This document shows, piece after piece, positions 44,593 through 53,992 of a stretch of 64,000 bases of DNA. This DNA is from Sutcliffiella horikoshii (GTDB lineage: Bacteria > Bacillota > Bacilli > Bacillales > Bacillaceae_I): NCBI RefSeq assembly GCF_008180725.1, contig NZ_VTEV01000001.1, positions 737,628-801,627 on the forward strand, written 5' to 3'. Position 1 is the stretch's first letter. Every line of letters starts with the position of its first letter. A program made the position numbers and the translations under genes. The notes beneath the pieces were generated by a model that searched no databases, was not told the origin of the DNA, and saw only the letters and a program-made list of their open reading frames with translations.

Positions 44593-44620
44593 GTTATACC
44601 CCTGTAGGTATAATTGTCAA
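44593..44620 (-). promoter_or_regulatory. Promoter with CsoR/CstR-like operator
   Basis: Minus strand: -35 TTGACA (44615-44620), 16-bp spacer, -10 TATAAC (44593-44598). The spacer holds TATACCCCTGTAGGTATA (44595-44612), an inverted repeat with GC tract like CsoR-family sites (copper or persulfide sensors such as CstR). A repressor here would block RNA polymerase. The matching regulator gene is not in the window. Confidence 0.75.
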
Positions 44621-44656
44621 CTATTCTGATTGCAGAAAAAAGCCCATTTTTTAACC

Positions 44657-44695
44657 TAAAAAAAAGCACCACCCTCTGATAAAAAAGGATGGAGC
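44657..44695 (-). terminator. Terminator of the truncated tRNA gene
   Basis: GC-ACC-ACCCT/AGGATGG-AGC stem (with mismatches) and an 8-T tract on the minus strand, right after the tRNA 3' end, in the place expected for a tRNA terminator. Confidence 0.7.
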
Positions 44696-44702
44696 TTTTT
44701 AG

Positions 44703-44745
44703 ATGATCTGAGAGGGATTCGAACCCCCGACCCCTACCCTGTCAA
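44703..44745 (-). other. tRNA 3'-half, attachment-site remnant (att)
   Basis: On the minus strand the segment reads TTGACAGGGTAGGGGTC, T-arm GGGGGTTCGAATCCCTC and acceptor strand TCAGATCA. That is the sequence from the anticodon loop to the discriminator base of a tRNA. The upstream 5' half (D arm, acceptor) is missing. If the loop is TTGACAG the anticodon would be GAC (valine), which is not certain. Sequence to the right is AT-rich, unrelated DNA. Confidence 0.72.
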
Positions 44746-45534
44746 AATCATCTCACACGTTAATTTAAATTAATTAAATAAATAGTGTTAAATAAATATA
44801 GATATATGAAGCGATCTGGTTGATTTAAGTTCATCTTAATTAACTTAGATAAACCAAGATAAATAAAAATGTGCAATTTCATGTGCAATTTGTAATATTA
44901 AAGATGTATGTATATGGTTGTTTCAGAAAATAAGAGCTGAATGAAAAGTGATAAATCATATATATGTAATTTAAAATCACTTTTTGCTGAGATTTCTAAA
45001 TGTGATAATCTAAAATCATTTTATTTATATTGTATAATTGTGTTTAATTTCAGCAATACACGAATTCATTGATCAACCCAAGTTAACTGAGGAATAACAT
45101 ATAGAAAATAATAGTTTGTATCGAGGTAGATCCCCGTCCAAAAAACAGAAAAGAAAGAGAAAATTTAAAGGTAGTTTGTAATCAAGTAAGTTGCGCTAAT
45201 GCAACCAATCTGGAGGACACAATACAGTATTCTAAATACCTGAAAAAATAGGGTTTAATTTCTAACCGGCTCCGTTACCTATAACAAAAACTCTTTTTGC
45301 GTCACTAAATGCAAGTTAATATGCTGTAAAATTGCACTTCTTTTGTATATAAAAAATAACCCAGTTAAAAAAAAACGATTTATAAACCATAAATTATATT
45401 AAACCGATTATCAAATAATAGATCCTATTTAATGGAAAAACGTTCTTGAATTTCTATTCTACACAGATATCCAAGAAAAGCACCGTTAAATGAGTAATTA
45501 ACCAATTTTTCACTTAATAAGTTCTAGATTATTT
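44746..45534. other. Gene-free AT-rich island edge
   Basis: No supportable gene on either strand; many stops in all frames and no ribosome sites with usable frames. Composition is clearly lower in GC than the DNA to the left. Confidence 0.6.
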
Positions 45535-45988
45535 TTATAATTTACTTAACTTGATTTGTTCGGCTGGAGAGAATTTAATATTTACAGAATAGCAAAACTT
45601 GTGCTTGTCTGAAAAATTTGTTGGAAACATATCTAAGTACCTACGTACCTGTTCTTGTAGTAAAGACCTAGCCATTGGGTTATCTCTAACTTCTTTAAAT
45701 AAAAAAGCTACATCGCTTAAAGGGAATTGATCATAATAATCGAGCTTTATTCCTATATAAGTAAGGTGCTGTGATTAATGATTCTAACCCTATTTTTATC
45801 ATGGTCTTATATATAATAAAGCCAGCCATTCTAAACAATAAATGCTTTGCGAATCTTTCATTTTGCTTGGAATCACCTTTTTGTTCCCTTTCACTGACAT
45901 GAGAAGAAATAAAATTAATTAATTGTTCTTGGTTTTGTTTTAGTTCTAGAACAGATGTATGAACTATTCTAAATCCTAAATTGAACAA
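45535..45988 (-). pseudogene. Frameshifted gene, family unknown
   Basis: The frame up to 45731 (GFRIVHTSVLELKQNQEQLI, RMAGFIIYKTMIKIGLESL) ends at a stop, but an overlapping frame continues as GIKLDYYDQFPLSDVAFLFKEV...YSVNIKFSPAEQIKLSKL to a stop at 45535. Codon texture is coding-like on both sides of the shift, near 45750. No start codon is seen upstream. No family recognised; homologous C-terminal half of a regulator is possible. Confidence 0.5.
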
Positions 45989-46116
45989 CTCTTCGCATAA
46001 TTGTGCTTTTTGAACCGAACTTAGAATTCCTTAATAGTTTTTCAGTATCTGTTCAGTTATCTCAATTATTTAAACCCTTTATTTATTGCTTCTACACGGT
46101 TCATTATTACCTTAGA

Positions 46117-46183
46117 GCAGATAAAATTACTTTATCAGTGGCAACTTTTAATCAAAGAGCGATAAAATTATATAGAAGAGTCA
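46117..46183 (+). pseudogene. GNAT acetyltransferase C-terminal fragment, inverted
   Basis: Plus-strand frame ADKITLSVATFNQRAIKLYRR is the classic end of a GNAT domain (VATxNxRAIxLYxRxGF). It lies on the opposite strand from the N-terminal fragment at 46168-46374 and directly abuts it. Confidence 0.7.
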
Positions 46184-46374
46184 TCGCCAGTCAAATCTGG
46201 TATCATTCCTAAATCTACATCATAAAAATTAGCAGCTGCATTGCTAACACTGAAGAAACCAATAATTTCTTCCTCTTTCAAAACTGCAAACAAACAGTTA
46301 CCTCTTGTTTCTGGGTCTAAAATATCAACTAAATCTTCTTCATCAGCTTTTATATCATAAAAAATATTCTCCAT
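46168..46374 (-). pseudogene. GNAT acetyltransferase N-terminal fragment
   Basis: From ATG 46374: LFAVLKEEEIIGFFSVSNAAANFYDVDLGMIPDLTG, where the last segment is the acetyl-CoA-binding turn (GMxPDLxG). The frame then breaks into a few random codons and a stop. The missing C-terminal half is present inverted at 46117-46183. So the gene was broken by a rearrangement. Confidence 0.7.
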
Positions 46375-46556
46375 ATGATAGCCATAGTCACAAAAAAGTG
46401 CACATTTTTTAATCCTGATATACACCCGATTGCTGAAGATTGTTAATTAAAGCAAAGGCTGCACAGGTCTTCTAGAAAAGCTCCAATTTAATTGAATAAT
46501 AAAGAAACAATTATAGGTCAGAAGCGTAATAATAAACACCAAAATTTGCTTTAATC

Positions 46557-47837
46557 TTAAAGTGATTTACTATATCCTGATATACTAGAAGTACCGAAAG
46601 TTGAATGATCTATTTCTATTGCAGAAGGAAGATTTCTTGTAACTGAATCTAAAAACCAAATTACCCCTACTAAAAGAACCATCAAACCGCTAAAGAGAAT
46701 GATATATCCACTTCCAACTAATACACCAAAAATGCCTCCTACTAGACCACCAAGAGGGGAAGCAATTCCACTTATACTTATTGTAGCAGAAAACACTCTA
46801 CCCAATAATTTTTCAGGAATACCCTTTTGTATGACGGTGTTTATTACAATATTTGTTACACCTCCTGGAATCCAAGCAAGTCCATAAATAACAATTGTTA
46901 ACCAATTCCAAGGTGCAAAAATAGATAAACCCCACGCTAGACCACTGAGAGTAAACGCATTCGCATATAATAATCCAATTGGAATGTTATCTAGTTTTAA
47001 ATAAGGAGTTATTAAAGCACCTAATAGACTTCCTAGTGCTTGAGCCATCAACAGCAAACCATAGATTTCAGGTCCACCTTTATCTGATCCAAAGGCAGGG
47101 AGTACAACAAATGTAGCCCCCATAGCTAAATTAATTATTATTACTCCATATAACAGTCTTGAAAGGGGTGTAAAAATAATTATTTTCAACCCATCCAATA
47201 ATTCAGATATATACTTTGATACTATACTTTGTTCTAATCTGATACTTTTTTGGGGATTTACATTCTTTTCAATAGGCATTCGAATTAAGGAAAAAATGTA
47301 AGCACCAAGTAAAAATGCAACTGCATCGACAACATATATTGATATCGCCCCTATTAAGACGATTAATATACCTGAAATTGCGTTTGACGTTATTTCTATA
47401 CCTTGATATGCGATGGTGAATAAAGAATTTCCTTTAGTTAAGTCCTTTTCCTTCAAAAACTTTGGTAAAGCAGCCATTTGAGCAGGATATACAAACATAT
47501 TTAAACTCGTTAATATTGGGGTAATTATTAATACGAGGGAAATGGATAAAAAATTTAAATAAGAAGCCAAAGGGACAATAAGAAGTAAAATTGCTTGAAG
47601 GAGCTGTGTGTAAATTAAGATTGGACGTATCGGTAAGCGATCAACTAAAGGACCAGAAAAAAATTGAATTAGCCGTGGGATAATTGATAAGAATCCAGCC
47701 AATCCTGTATAAAAGGTTGAACCTCCCAAATCATAGACTAACCACATCGCAGCAACAGCATATAAACTATCTCCAACATTAGTAAGAATTCTTCCTAAGA
47801 ACATCCAAGTAAAATTCTTATTTTTAAATATATCCAT
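46557..47837 (-). CDS. MFS transporter (drug/metabolite exporter, DHA3-like)
   Basis: 426 residues, twelve hydrophobic helices. MFS features: GRILTNVGDSLYAVAAMWLVYDLGGSTFYTGLAGFLSIIPRLIQFFSGPLVDRLPIRP (motif A region), and VFSATISISGIASPLGGLVGG. Members of this group export macrolides or similar compounds. Upstream on the same strand is a frameshifted winged-helix regulator gene that would normally control it. Confidence 0.88.
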   Translation of the reverse strand: MDIFKNKNFTWMFLGRILTNVGDSLYAVAAMWLVYDLGGSTFYTGLAGFLSIIPRLIQFFSGPLVDRLPIRPILIYTQLLQAILLLIVPLASYLNFLSISLVLIITPILTSLNMFVYPAQMAALPKFLKEKDLTKGNSLFTIAYQGIEITSNAISGILIVLIGAISIYVVDAVAFLLGAYIFSLIRMPIEKNVNPQKSIRLEQSIVSKYISELLDGLKIIIFTPLSRLLYGVIIINLAMGATFVVLPAFGSDKGGPEIYGLLLMAQALGSLLGALITPYLKLDNIPIGLLYANAFTLSGLAWGLSIFAPWNWLTIVIYGLAWIPGGVTNIVINTVIQKGIPEKLLGRVFSATISISGIASPLGGLVGGIFGVLVGSGYIILFSGLMVLLVGVIWFLDSVTRNLPSAIEIDHSTFGTSSISGYSKSL

Positions 47838-47913
47838 AATAAAACACCTCTTTTCCCATTTAATCTATCTCTTTCTTTTCAGTAGAAACTAATTTAAAAT
47901 CAACAGCATATTC

Positions 47914-48346
47914 TTAAATCTTATTTAACTCACTGGGGTTTGATTGATTCAACCACTTTTCAAGCAATATTTTAACATCTTCTATTAATTCTTCTTTTTC
48001 TTCTTCTTTAAGAAATAATCTAGGACTTAAATTAGAAGAATCTGTTGAATTAAAATCTTCATTTAGAGCTGAATCAATAATGTCTGTACTGTTTGCACTA
48101 AACCATTTTGACTTAGCTTTGTAATACTTTTCAATAATTCCACCTACTTCTTTTGTTTTAACAATTTCGATCAAACCACCATAATTTAATTTCTTAATAT
48201 GATAGTGCACACTACCTGGAGAATTACCTAACATGTCAGAGACTTGCTTTGGCTGTTTTAGGTATATCTAAAAGTAAACTAATGATCTTAATTCGTAACG
48301 CATTTCCCAGCAATTTCGATTGCTCAACAGAAATTTTTAGCGGAAC
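47914..48346 (-). pseudogene. ArsR/HTH_20-type winged-helix regulator, frameshifted
   Basis: Two overlapping frames join as LLGNALRIKIISLLLDIPKTAK / QVSDMLGNSPGSVHYHIKKLNYGGLIEI. One extra base at about 48253 (AAAGCAA where AAACAA is expected) separates them. The C-terminal part ends at 47914. No start codon exists in frame at the 5' end either. Member of the ArsR-like family paired with MFS exporters. Confidence 0.75.
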
Positions 48347-48771
48347 TTAATTATTATCAAATTTTCACTCATCCTTTAACTAATTTAATTCTTCTTTCAA
48401 AAAATTAGATATATTTAATATATTAGATTAATGGTAATAAATACTATTGTAAAGATTTTTTCAGAAAAAATAAAAAAATGCCAAACCAGAAAAGGTTAGG
48501 TACATTTTTGTATATCCACCTAATTGGTTTATTCCACAATCCTCCCTCTATAAAGAAAGAGATAACTCTTGTTTTATTTTATATAATGCTCACTAACCCT
48601 TCAGCAAGATTGGTTTGTCATTTTACTTAAATAATTTATTCTATTAGAATTTACTACCTATTGTATTTTGCAGATGTATTTAGCGTCTGAAAATGCCTAT
48701 TGTTATGTTGCAAATATAATAAAAAATCTCATTTAAATCACCCTATTATTTGACCGTATATGATATAAACA

Positions 48772-48812
48772 AAATTGCCTATCGAATTAGAATACAATTT
48801 GATAGGCAATTT
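48772..48812. terminator. Hairpin, possible terminator
   Basis: AAATTGCCTATC / GATAGGCAATTT stem, 17-base loop that also pairs (AATT). No strong T tract on either strand. Orientation unclear. Confidence 0.5.
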
Positions 48813-48900
48813 AAGTTGCATTTTCTATGTTTGCGATAGCTAACGGCACCGTTATTAAATTTCATTTTATTTTGTTTCTTCCTTAGATTTCGTAAAAGCC

Positions 48901-48976
48901 CTAACGTAGTTTGCTACTGGCAGTGTTGAGGTGGAGGTAAAATGATGTTTACCCAGTAAAGTAGGAGGAGGGTTAG
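48901..48976. repeat. Short inverted repeats left of the RIT element
   Basis: Outer CTAAC/GTTAG, inner GTAG/CTAC (48906-48917) and GGTAAA/TTTACC (48936-48953). Candidate left end of the recombinase trio element; not proved. Confidence 0.4.
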
Positions 48977-49112
48977 TATTTCTCAAACACCACAACTTCT
49001 CTCAAATTAAATTGAATATAATTCAAAAAAATTTATAAAATTGGAAATTAATAATTAAGAATTGATAATTTTACTCTTTATGTATTGAGTAATCAATAAA
49101 TAGTTAAGTAAT

Positions 49113-50084
49113 TTATCCAAAATTATCTAATTTTTTTATATGCTCATATACTTCATTATTTACTTTCAGTTCCATACCTAAATTTCTTATCATATTTGGA
49201 TTTATGTACGAATGAGTTGAATGGAGTTTTTTATGACCAAGAAGCTGTTGGATTATCAATACATCTGTATCATTTTCAGCCATAAATGTCGCAAAAGAAT
49301 GTCTCAGTTTGTGGAGCGTCGTGCGAGGTAACTTTGCACAATCTAAATAGTGATCAAATAAATACTGAACATCTGCCAACAGAATTTTTTCTCCACTATT
49401 ATTTACCAAATAATCCTCAACATTTAGTCTATGTTTTTCTATATACCTCTTTAATATAATGCCAAAGCCATCTCTTAAAACAATAAATTTACTTGAGTTA
49501 TTCTTAGTCTTTTCTAGGTAAATTGTTTCATTTATTAAGTCTATATCTCTAACCTTAACGTTTAAGATTTCAGAGGGACGACTACCTGTAGTTATTAACA
49601 ATAAAAAATAGATGGCGTCCCTTTCTAAATTCATACTATTTTTTAGTAAACTTTGAAGAAACTTTAATAAATCATGTCTTGATAAAACATATTTTTCTTT
49701 TTTTTCTGGTTTACACTTATGTTCTTCAATGACGAAGGTCATTTCATCAATTAACAATGGAAAGTCGTACTTTCTATTGAGACTATGGAAAAAGCTTTGT
49801 AACGCCCTCCGGGTCTGATGTAACCAATTATAGCTTTTATATAAGTGACTTTTGAGGTATTCCTCAACCAATTTGACATCCAATGGGGAGAAAAATAGAG
49901 TTTTTCCATTGTAATCTATAGTTTCATATATTTTTTCCAAATGTATGTCTTCTTCGGGTGTGTCAGTCACTTTAGATAAATATTCCAAAAATTCCTCCAG
50001 TCTCTTTTTATTATCTCTTTTCAAATTAATGCAATAAGTACTACTATTATCGTATAATATAATTTCTTCTAATAAACTCTTCAT
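49113..50084 (-). CDS. Tyrosine recombinase, third of a trio (RitC-like)
   Basis: 323 residues. Catalytic set complete: Arg in TTGSRPSEILNVK, His-x-x-Arg in TLHKLRHSFATFMAE, His in LLGHKKLHSTHSYI, with the nucleophile Tyr in that last segment. N-terminal SAM-like DNA-binding domain about 1-130. Last of three consecutive integrases; 11 bp after the second one's stop, so translated from one message. Confidence 0.92.
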   Translation of the reverse strand: MKSLLEEIILYDNSSTYCINLKRDNKKRLEEFLEYLSKVTDTPEEDIHLEKIYETIDYNGKTLFFSPLDVKLVEEYLKSHLYKSYNWLHQTRRALQSFFHSLNRKYDFPLLIDEMTFVIEEHKCKPEKKEKYVLSRHDLLKFLQSLLKNSMNLERDAIYFLLLITTGSRPSEILNVKVRDIDLINETIYLEKTKNNSSKFIVLRDGFGIILKRYIEKHRLNVEDYLVNNSGEKILLADVQYLFDHYLDCAKLPRTTLHKLRHSFATFMAENDTDVLIIQQLLGHKKLHSTHSYINPNMIRNLGMELKVNNEVYEHIKKLDNFG

Positions 50085-50095
50085 AACTTACCTCC

Positions 50096-51169
50096 CTATA
50101 TCAGTTCATTTAATAATTGTTCAAAAGGAAATGGGTAATTTTTCATTACTTGTTCTCTTAAGTCCTTTGGAACTAATTTAGTATAAACCGCCGTAGTTTT
50201 AGGATCTTCATGACCCAGCATTTGCATTAAATACGGTTCAATAATCCCTGATTTTAAACAGTTTACTGCAAAAGTATGACGAAGAGAGTGCACGGTAAAA
50301 TTATTGTCTAGCCCTATATCATCAAATATTCCTCTTACTAAGTACTGCACGCTTCTATCTAAAATTTTCTTTTCCCTGATTAGACCTTCATCACTCGAAA
50401 ATAAATACCCTCTAATATCTGATTTCCATTCATCTACCCCACTAAGCTTTAAATAGTGTAAGATTTTAATCTTTACTTCCTCGAACATCGGGATATACCT
50501 TTCTTTATTCCGTTTTCCTTTTCGAACAAAAATTAAATTCTCATTGATATCAAAATCACATACTTTCATATTGGTTAACTCACTCACACGACATCCTGTT
50601 CCTAATAGGAAAATCAACATTGCTCTCTTTCGATAACCATACGTTTTTTGAAGTGCAGCCTTTAGGACTTTCTCAGTATGAGTATCGTTAATATATCTTG
50701 GTAATGTATCTATACTCTGGATAGGAAATTTTCCTCTTAAATCTTTATCCGTATATCCTTTAGTATGAGCAAAACCTAGAATACTTCTTATAATTGCTAA
50801 ATACTTGTTAACTGTATTTGTCGCTAACCGTTCAGTTTTTCTTGCCTTACTATTTTTTAATAGTTCATATACGATGTTTTCTCTTAGCTCTGTTATGATT
50901 AAATTGGGATAGGAATTGCTTAAAAATGTTTTAAGTCTCTTTAAAAAATTTTCATAGGTTTTTATTGTTTCTGCACTTCTTCGATTTAAATCGTGTAATT
51001 CATTCAAGTTTTGATGGTATTCATCAATCACTTGTATGGCAGTTACCTTTGGTTGATTAAGTTGTTGTTTATCCTTATTTTTAACAAGCATTAGCAATTC
51101 ATCGACCGTAATTCCTAATTCATTACACAATCCTTCATAATTGACAGAAGATTGAATTTTAATAGGCAT
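50096..51169 (-). CDS. Tyrosine recombinase, second of a trio (RitB-like)
   Basis: 357 residues. N-terminal core-binding domain (EYHQNLNELHDLNRRSAETIKTYENFLKRLKTFL). Catalytic motifs GTGCRVSELTNMK, TVHSLRHTFAVNCL, MLGHEDPKTTAVYT, all intact. Starts 3 bp after the first recombinase's stop. Together the three resemble RIT elements or the Tn554 TnpA/B group. Confidence 0.92.
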   Translation of the reverse strand: MPIKIQSSVNYEGLCNELGITVDELLMLVKNKDKQQLNQPKVTAIQVIDEYHQNLNELHDLNRRSAETIKTYENFLKRLKTFLSNSYPNLIITELRENIVYELLKNSKARKTERLATNTVNKYLAIIRSILGFAHTKGYTDKDLRGKFPIQSIDTLPRYINDTHTEKVLKAALQKTYGYRKRAMLIFLLGTGCRVSELTNMKVCDFDINENLIFVRKGKRNKERYIPMFEEVKIKILHYLKLSGVDEWKSDIRGYLFSSDEGLIREKKILDRSVQYLVRGIFDDIGLDNNFTVHSLRHTFAVNCLKSGIIEPYLMQMLGHEDPKTTAVYTKLVPKDLREQVMKNYPFPFEQLLNELI

Positions 51170-51172
51170 TTT

Positions 51173-52498
51173 CTATATCCCTTTCTTTTTTAGTGGACTT
51201 TTATCTAGAGTGTTCTTCAATAATCTCTTATTGGATTTTTGATGATAATAATAAGTAGATCTCCAGTCCTTATGACCTATAACTTTGGACACCCGTCGAA
51301 TGGTATACTCGTCCAATGCATTTGTAATGTAAGTATGCCTAAAAGCTTTAGGAGAGTGTAATTGTTTACCAAAGGCTTTTATGTTTACTCGATAAAACAG
51401 TAAATTTATAAACCCACTGGTTATGGCACCACTACTACTGTTAAGGAAAAGGGAATCATTTTTGGGTTGATACTCATTACGAATATCCAGATAATCCTTT
51501 ATTACACCCATTACTTTATAACTTATTTTTAGCTTTCTCTTGTTTGTTTTCTTACAGCTAAAGAACATTGTTTTTTCCGTAAGGTTTATATCCGTGGTTT
51601 TTAAATTGGAAACTTCAATTGGTCTACAACCTGTATCTACAATTATTAAAAATATGGCTAAATCACGGGTTACATGCTTCGAATACTTACAAATCGCATT
51701 CATCATTTCAATCATCTCTTCTTTAGATACATATTCATTTGCTTGGTTACCCCTGCCTCTTAAATGTAGAGGTATACTATACTTTTGCTGCACTATATTT
51801 CTACTGTATAAAAATCTAAAAAATAACTGAATCGTTCTAAGATATACAGTTGCTGTGGCTTTACTTATCTCTTCTTTTTGAATCCTTTCAGACAACATTT
51901 TTTCATAACTTCTAACTTCTTGTATTAGAAGTTTAGCTTTCTCTTCATCAAAAAATTGGTTAATATCTATCCCGCGACTTTCCAAAAAACGGTGAAACAT
52001 TAAAATCGTTTTCTTAGAGGTACTCATAGTTCCGGAATCAATACTTTCAAGGAACTTCAGAAATTCAGAAACGATCTTTGGGATTTGCTTTTGAGGAAGC
52101 ACTTCCTCCTTTCGAATAATTATTTGATTTTTATTATTAAGTGATTTTTCTTTTTTCTTTATTCCTATTCCTTTTAATATGGGTTCTACCTTTCCTAATT
52201 GGTCCGGAAATATGTAGATTAAAAAATTATTAATTAAAACTTGTTTATTCCTTAATGCTATTTTGGATAATCCTTGAAAAACATGAACTCTATTTAAATA
52301 ATCCAAATATATCTGACCGTCTGAAGGAGTTAGATCCCTTATTTCCTTTCCGTGAAAAAGAAAGAATTCCATAAGTATGTTAAATCTCATTTTTTTGCCT
52401 TTTTCCTTTTTTACATTTAAGAACATTAAATAGTTTTCAATAAGCGCAATAAAATCAGAAATTTCACCTGTTTTCACTTTAGAAATATTGGGTTCCAT
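51173..52498 (-). CDS. Tyrosine recombinase, first of a trio (RitA-like)
   Basis: 441 residues, the longest, with a large N-terminal region (about 1-190) of two helical arm-binding-type segments. Catalytic motifs: TGCRPIEVSNL, HSPKAFRHTYITN, IGHKDWRSTYYYH; all catalytic residues present. First gene of the RIT operon. The leader at 52499-52800 holds inverted repeats. Confidence 0.92.
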   Translation of the reverse strand: MEPNISKVKTGEISDFIALIENYLMFLNVKKEKGKKMRFNILMEFFLFHGKEIRDLTPSDGQIYLDYLNRVHVFQGLSKIALRNKQVLINNFLIYIFPDQLGKVEPILKGIGIKKKEKSLNNKNQIIIRKEEVLPQKQIPKIVSEFLKFLESIDSGTMSTSKKTILMFHRFLESRGIDINQFFDEEKAKLLIQEVRSYEKMLSERIQKEEISKATATVYLRTIQLFFRFLYSRNIVQQKYSIPLHLRGRGNQANEYVSKEEMIEMMNAICKYSKHVTRDLAIFLIIVDTGCRPIEVSNLKTTDINLTEKTMFFSCKKTNKRKLKISYKVMGVIKDYLDIRNEYQPKNDSLFLNSSSGAITSGFINLLFYRVNIKAFGKQLHSPKAFRHTYITNALDEYTIRRVSKVIGHKDWRSTYYYHQKSNKRLLKNTLDKSPLKKKGI

Positions 52499-52606
52499 TT
52501 ATTATTCTCACCTTTCATAAATTTTTTTCTAATACACTTACTACTTAAAGTGATAAAATATACTTACCAAACATTGAGTGTGTATTAATAATAAAAGGCA
52601 TAAAAA

Positions 52607-52637
52607 AAATGCCTAGTAACATTGTTACCAGACATTT
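52607..52637. repeat. Imperfect palindrome near ritA
   Basis: AAATG-c-CT-a-GTAACA-T-TGTTAC-c-AG-a-CATTT: 31 bases with two mismatched pairs. Candidate right terminus or arm-binding site of the RIT element; its core resembles the GGTAAA/TTTACC repeat at the other side. Confidence 0.5.
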
Positions 52638-52787
52638 CCATTTATATTCGTGGAATCCCAATTCTACGCGATTTTTCTTTATCTCACTAAAGTATTTTTT
52701 CTCCTTCCTTTCAAATTTAGGAAAATCCTTATGCAATCAAGGACTGTATAAATCAGAGTTATTAATCAGAATATTTATAATAATATT

Positions 52788-52812
52788 ATAATCATTTTAC
52801 TACAATGATTAT
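52788..52812. promoter_or_regulatory. 9-bp perfect inverted repeat, divergent intergenic region
   Basis: ATAATCATT / AATGATTAT around TTACTAC, between ritA (minus) and the plus-strand operon. Possible operator for the divergent HTH protein. Confidence 0.5.
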
Positions 52813-52867
52813 ATTTGTCTACACTTTTTTTATTATTGGTACTAATTTTTTTGAAAGGAGTGGTTGT

Positions 52868-53002
52868 ATGAAAATGACTCTATTCAAACATTTTTTTAGT
52901 TTGACAAAGACAAAAATCACTTTATTCCCTCTTCATTCGACCAAATCAATTATTATTATAGTACCTAATAAAAGTAGGAGAGAAATGGTTGAACTTTTAT
53001 AA
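52868..53002 (+). CDS. Small basic protein, 44 residues
   Basis: MKMTLFKHFFSLTKTKITLF... ending REMVELL, with AAAGGAG seven bases before the ATG. Basic N-terminal half, then a run of isoleucine-rich residues (KSIIIIVPNK). Not recognised. First of a plus-strand group next to the RIT element. Confidence 0.55.
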   Translation: MKMTLFKHFFSLTKTKITLFPLHSTKSIIIIVPNKSRREMVELL

Positions 53003-53055
53003 GTTCATCATCGATACTTACATTTTATGATATTACGATTAACTTGGTGATATAA

Positions 53056-53916
53056 TTGAAAAAACCAAGTTCTGGAATAGAATCTATTATTGAAGTTATA
53101 AACGGCATTATCACAGAGGAAGAGTTTTTTTCTAAGAAATCTGATGGTGTTGGGAGATTAATAGTTGATTTACCTGAGCTGTTAATTTTAAAAAAACAAC
53201 CTATATTATTTAGAGAGTTCTTATTATCCGTATCTCTAGCAGGACGATTTAAAATTCTTTTAACCAAAGAAATATTAGGAATGCCACAGAAAAGTCTTTA
53301 TACTAAATATGGTATCCCAAATGACGCATTACGTTTTTTAAAGGGACTACAACCTGTCGCCAACTCGAGCCCTATGCCAGAGATAAGAAAAATTAATTTA
53401 GTAAGTTCACCCAGAATAGAAATTTTAGCCACTATTGCTTTATTCTCTAGGCTCCCTATTACTTGGTTATTAGAAGAAACGCCCGAGAACAAATGGACAA
53501 CAGAGTATTTTTATTATTTACCGGATGCGCATTTAAATCTAGATCAATTCATTGATTTATTAAAGATTACGGAAGAACAAGCGCTTCAATACAGTCAAAC
53601 TAAATTACATTCTCGACCTGATTTTCAGTATGTATATGATGTTAGAGGCGTAATACTACACTTTAATGAATCTGAAAAACTGTACCTTAGACTACTTTTC
53701 TGGGAACAGGGAGGATTTGCAATTGAAATCTTTAATAAACAAAAACAACTCCAAGGTTTTTGGCAATTAAAATCCCTTTTAAAACATTTTGGATCAATAG
53801 AAGTAGGATATTGCCAAACGGTAATTAATAGTCAAATTAATATAATGTTCATTGTAAAAAGTACTTCAACTAATTTTTCTTATCCAACAGAGTTCCAACA
53901 ATTTAATTTTTTATAA
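53056..53916 (+). CDS. Unknown protein next to the RIT element
   Basis: 286 residues from TTG 53056 (GGTGATATAA before it). Soluble, no signal. Features: an N-terminal acidic helix region, RFKILLTKEILGMPQKSLYTKYGI, RIEILATIALFSRLPITWLLEE and a C-terminal beta-rich part (DVRGVILHFNESEKLYLRLLFWEQGGFAIEIF). AT-rich, like the whole island. Nothing matches a family I know. Could be cargo or an accessory protein of the element. Confidence 0.6.
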   Translation: MKKPSSGIESIIEVINGIITEEEFFSKKSDGVGRLIVDLPELLILKKQPILFREFLLSVSLAGRFKILLTKEILGMPQKSLYTKYGIPNDALRFLKGLQPVANSSPMPEIRKINLVSSPRIEILATIALFSRLPITWLLEETPENKWTTEYFYYLPDAHLNLDQFIDLLKITEEQALQYSQTKLHSRPDFQYVYDVRGVILHFNESEKLYLRLLFWEQGGFAIEIFNKQKQLQGFWQLKSLLKHFGSIEVGYCQTVINSQINIMFIVKSTSTNFSYPTEFQQFNFL

Positions 53917-53992
53917 ACAACACTTATTTAAGTACATTACTATTTAATGCACTTAACTTGTTTATCCTCCTTTACTAAAAGGAGGATTTTTT

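Noticed and set aside
44703..44745. Complete tRNA gene
   Set aside because: Only the anticodon-loop-to-3'-end half is present; no D arm or 5' acceptor strand follows on the minus strand.
52545..52736. 63-residue ORF before ritA
   Set aside because: It covers the imperfect palindrome and has no ribosome site; a plus-strand frame overlaps it too.
52868..53002. Type I toxin peptide
   Set aside because: It is basic with a short isoleucine run, but no antisense RNA promoter or typical toxin helix could be supported.
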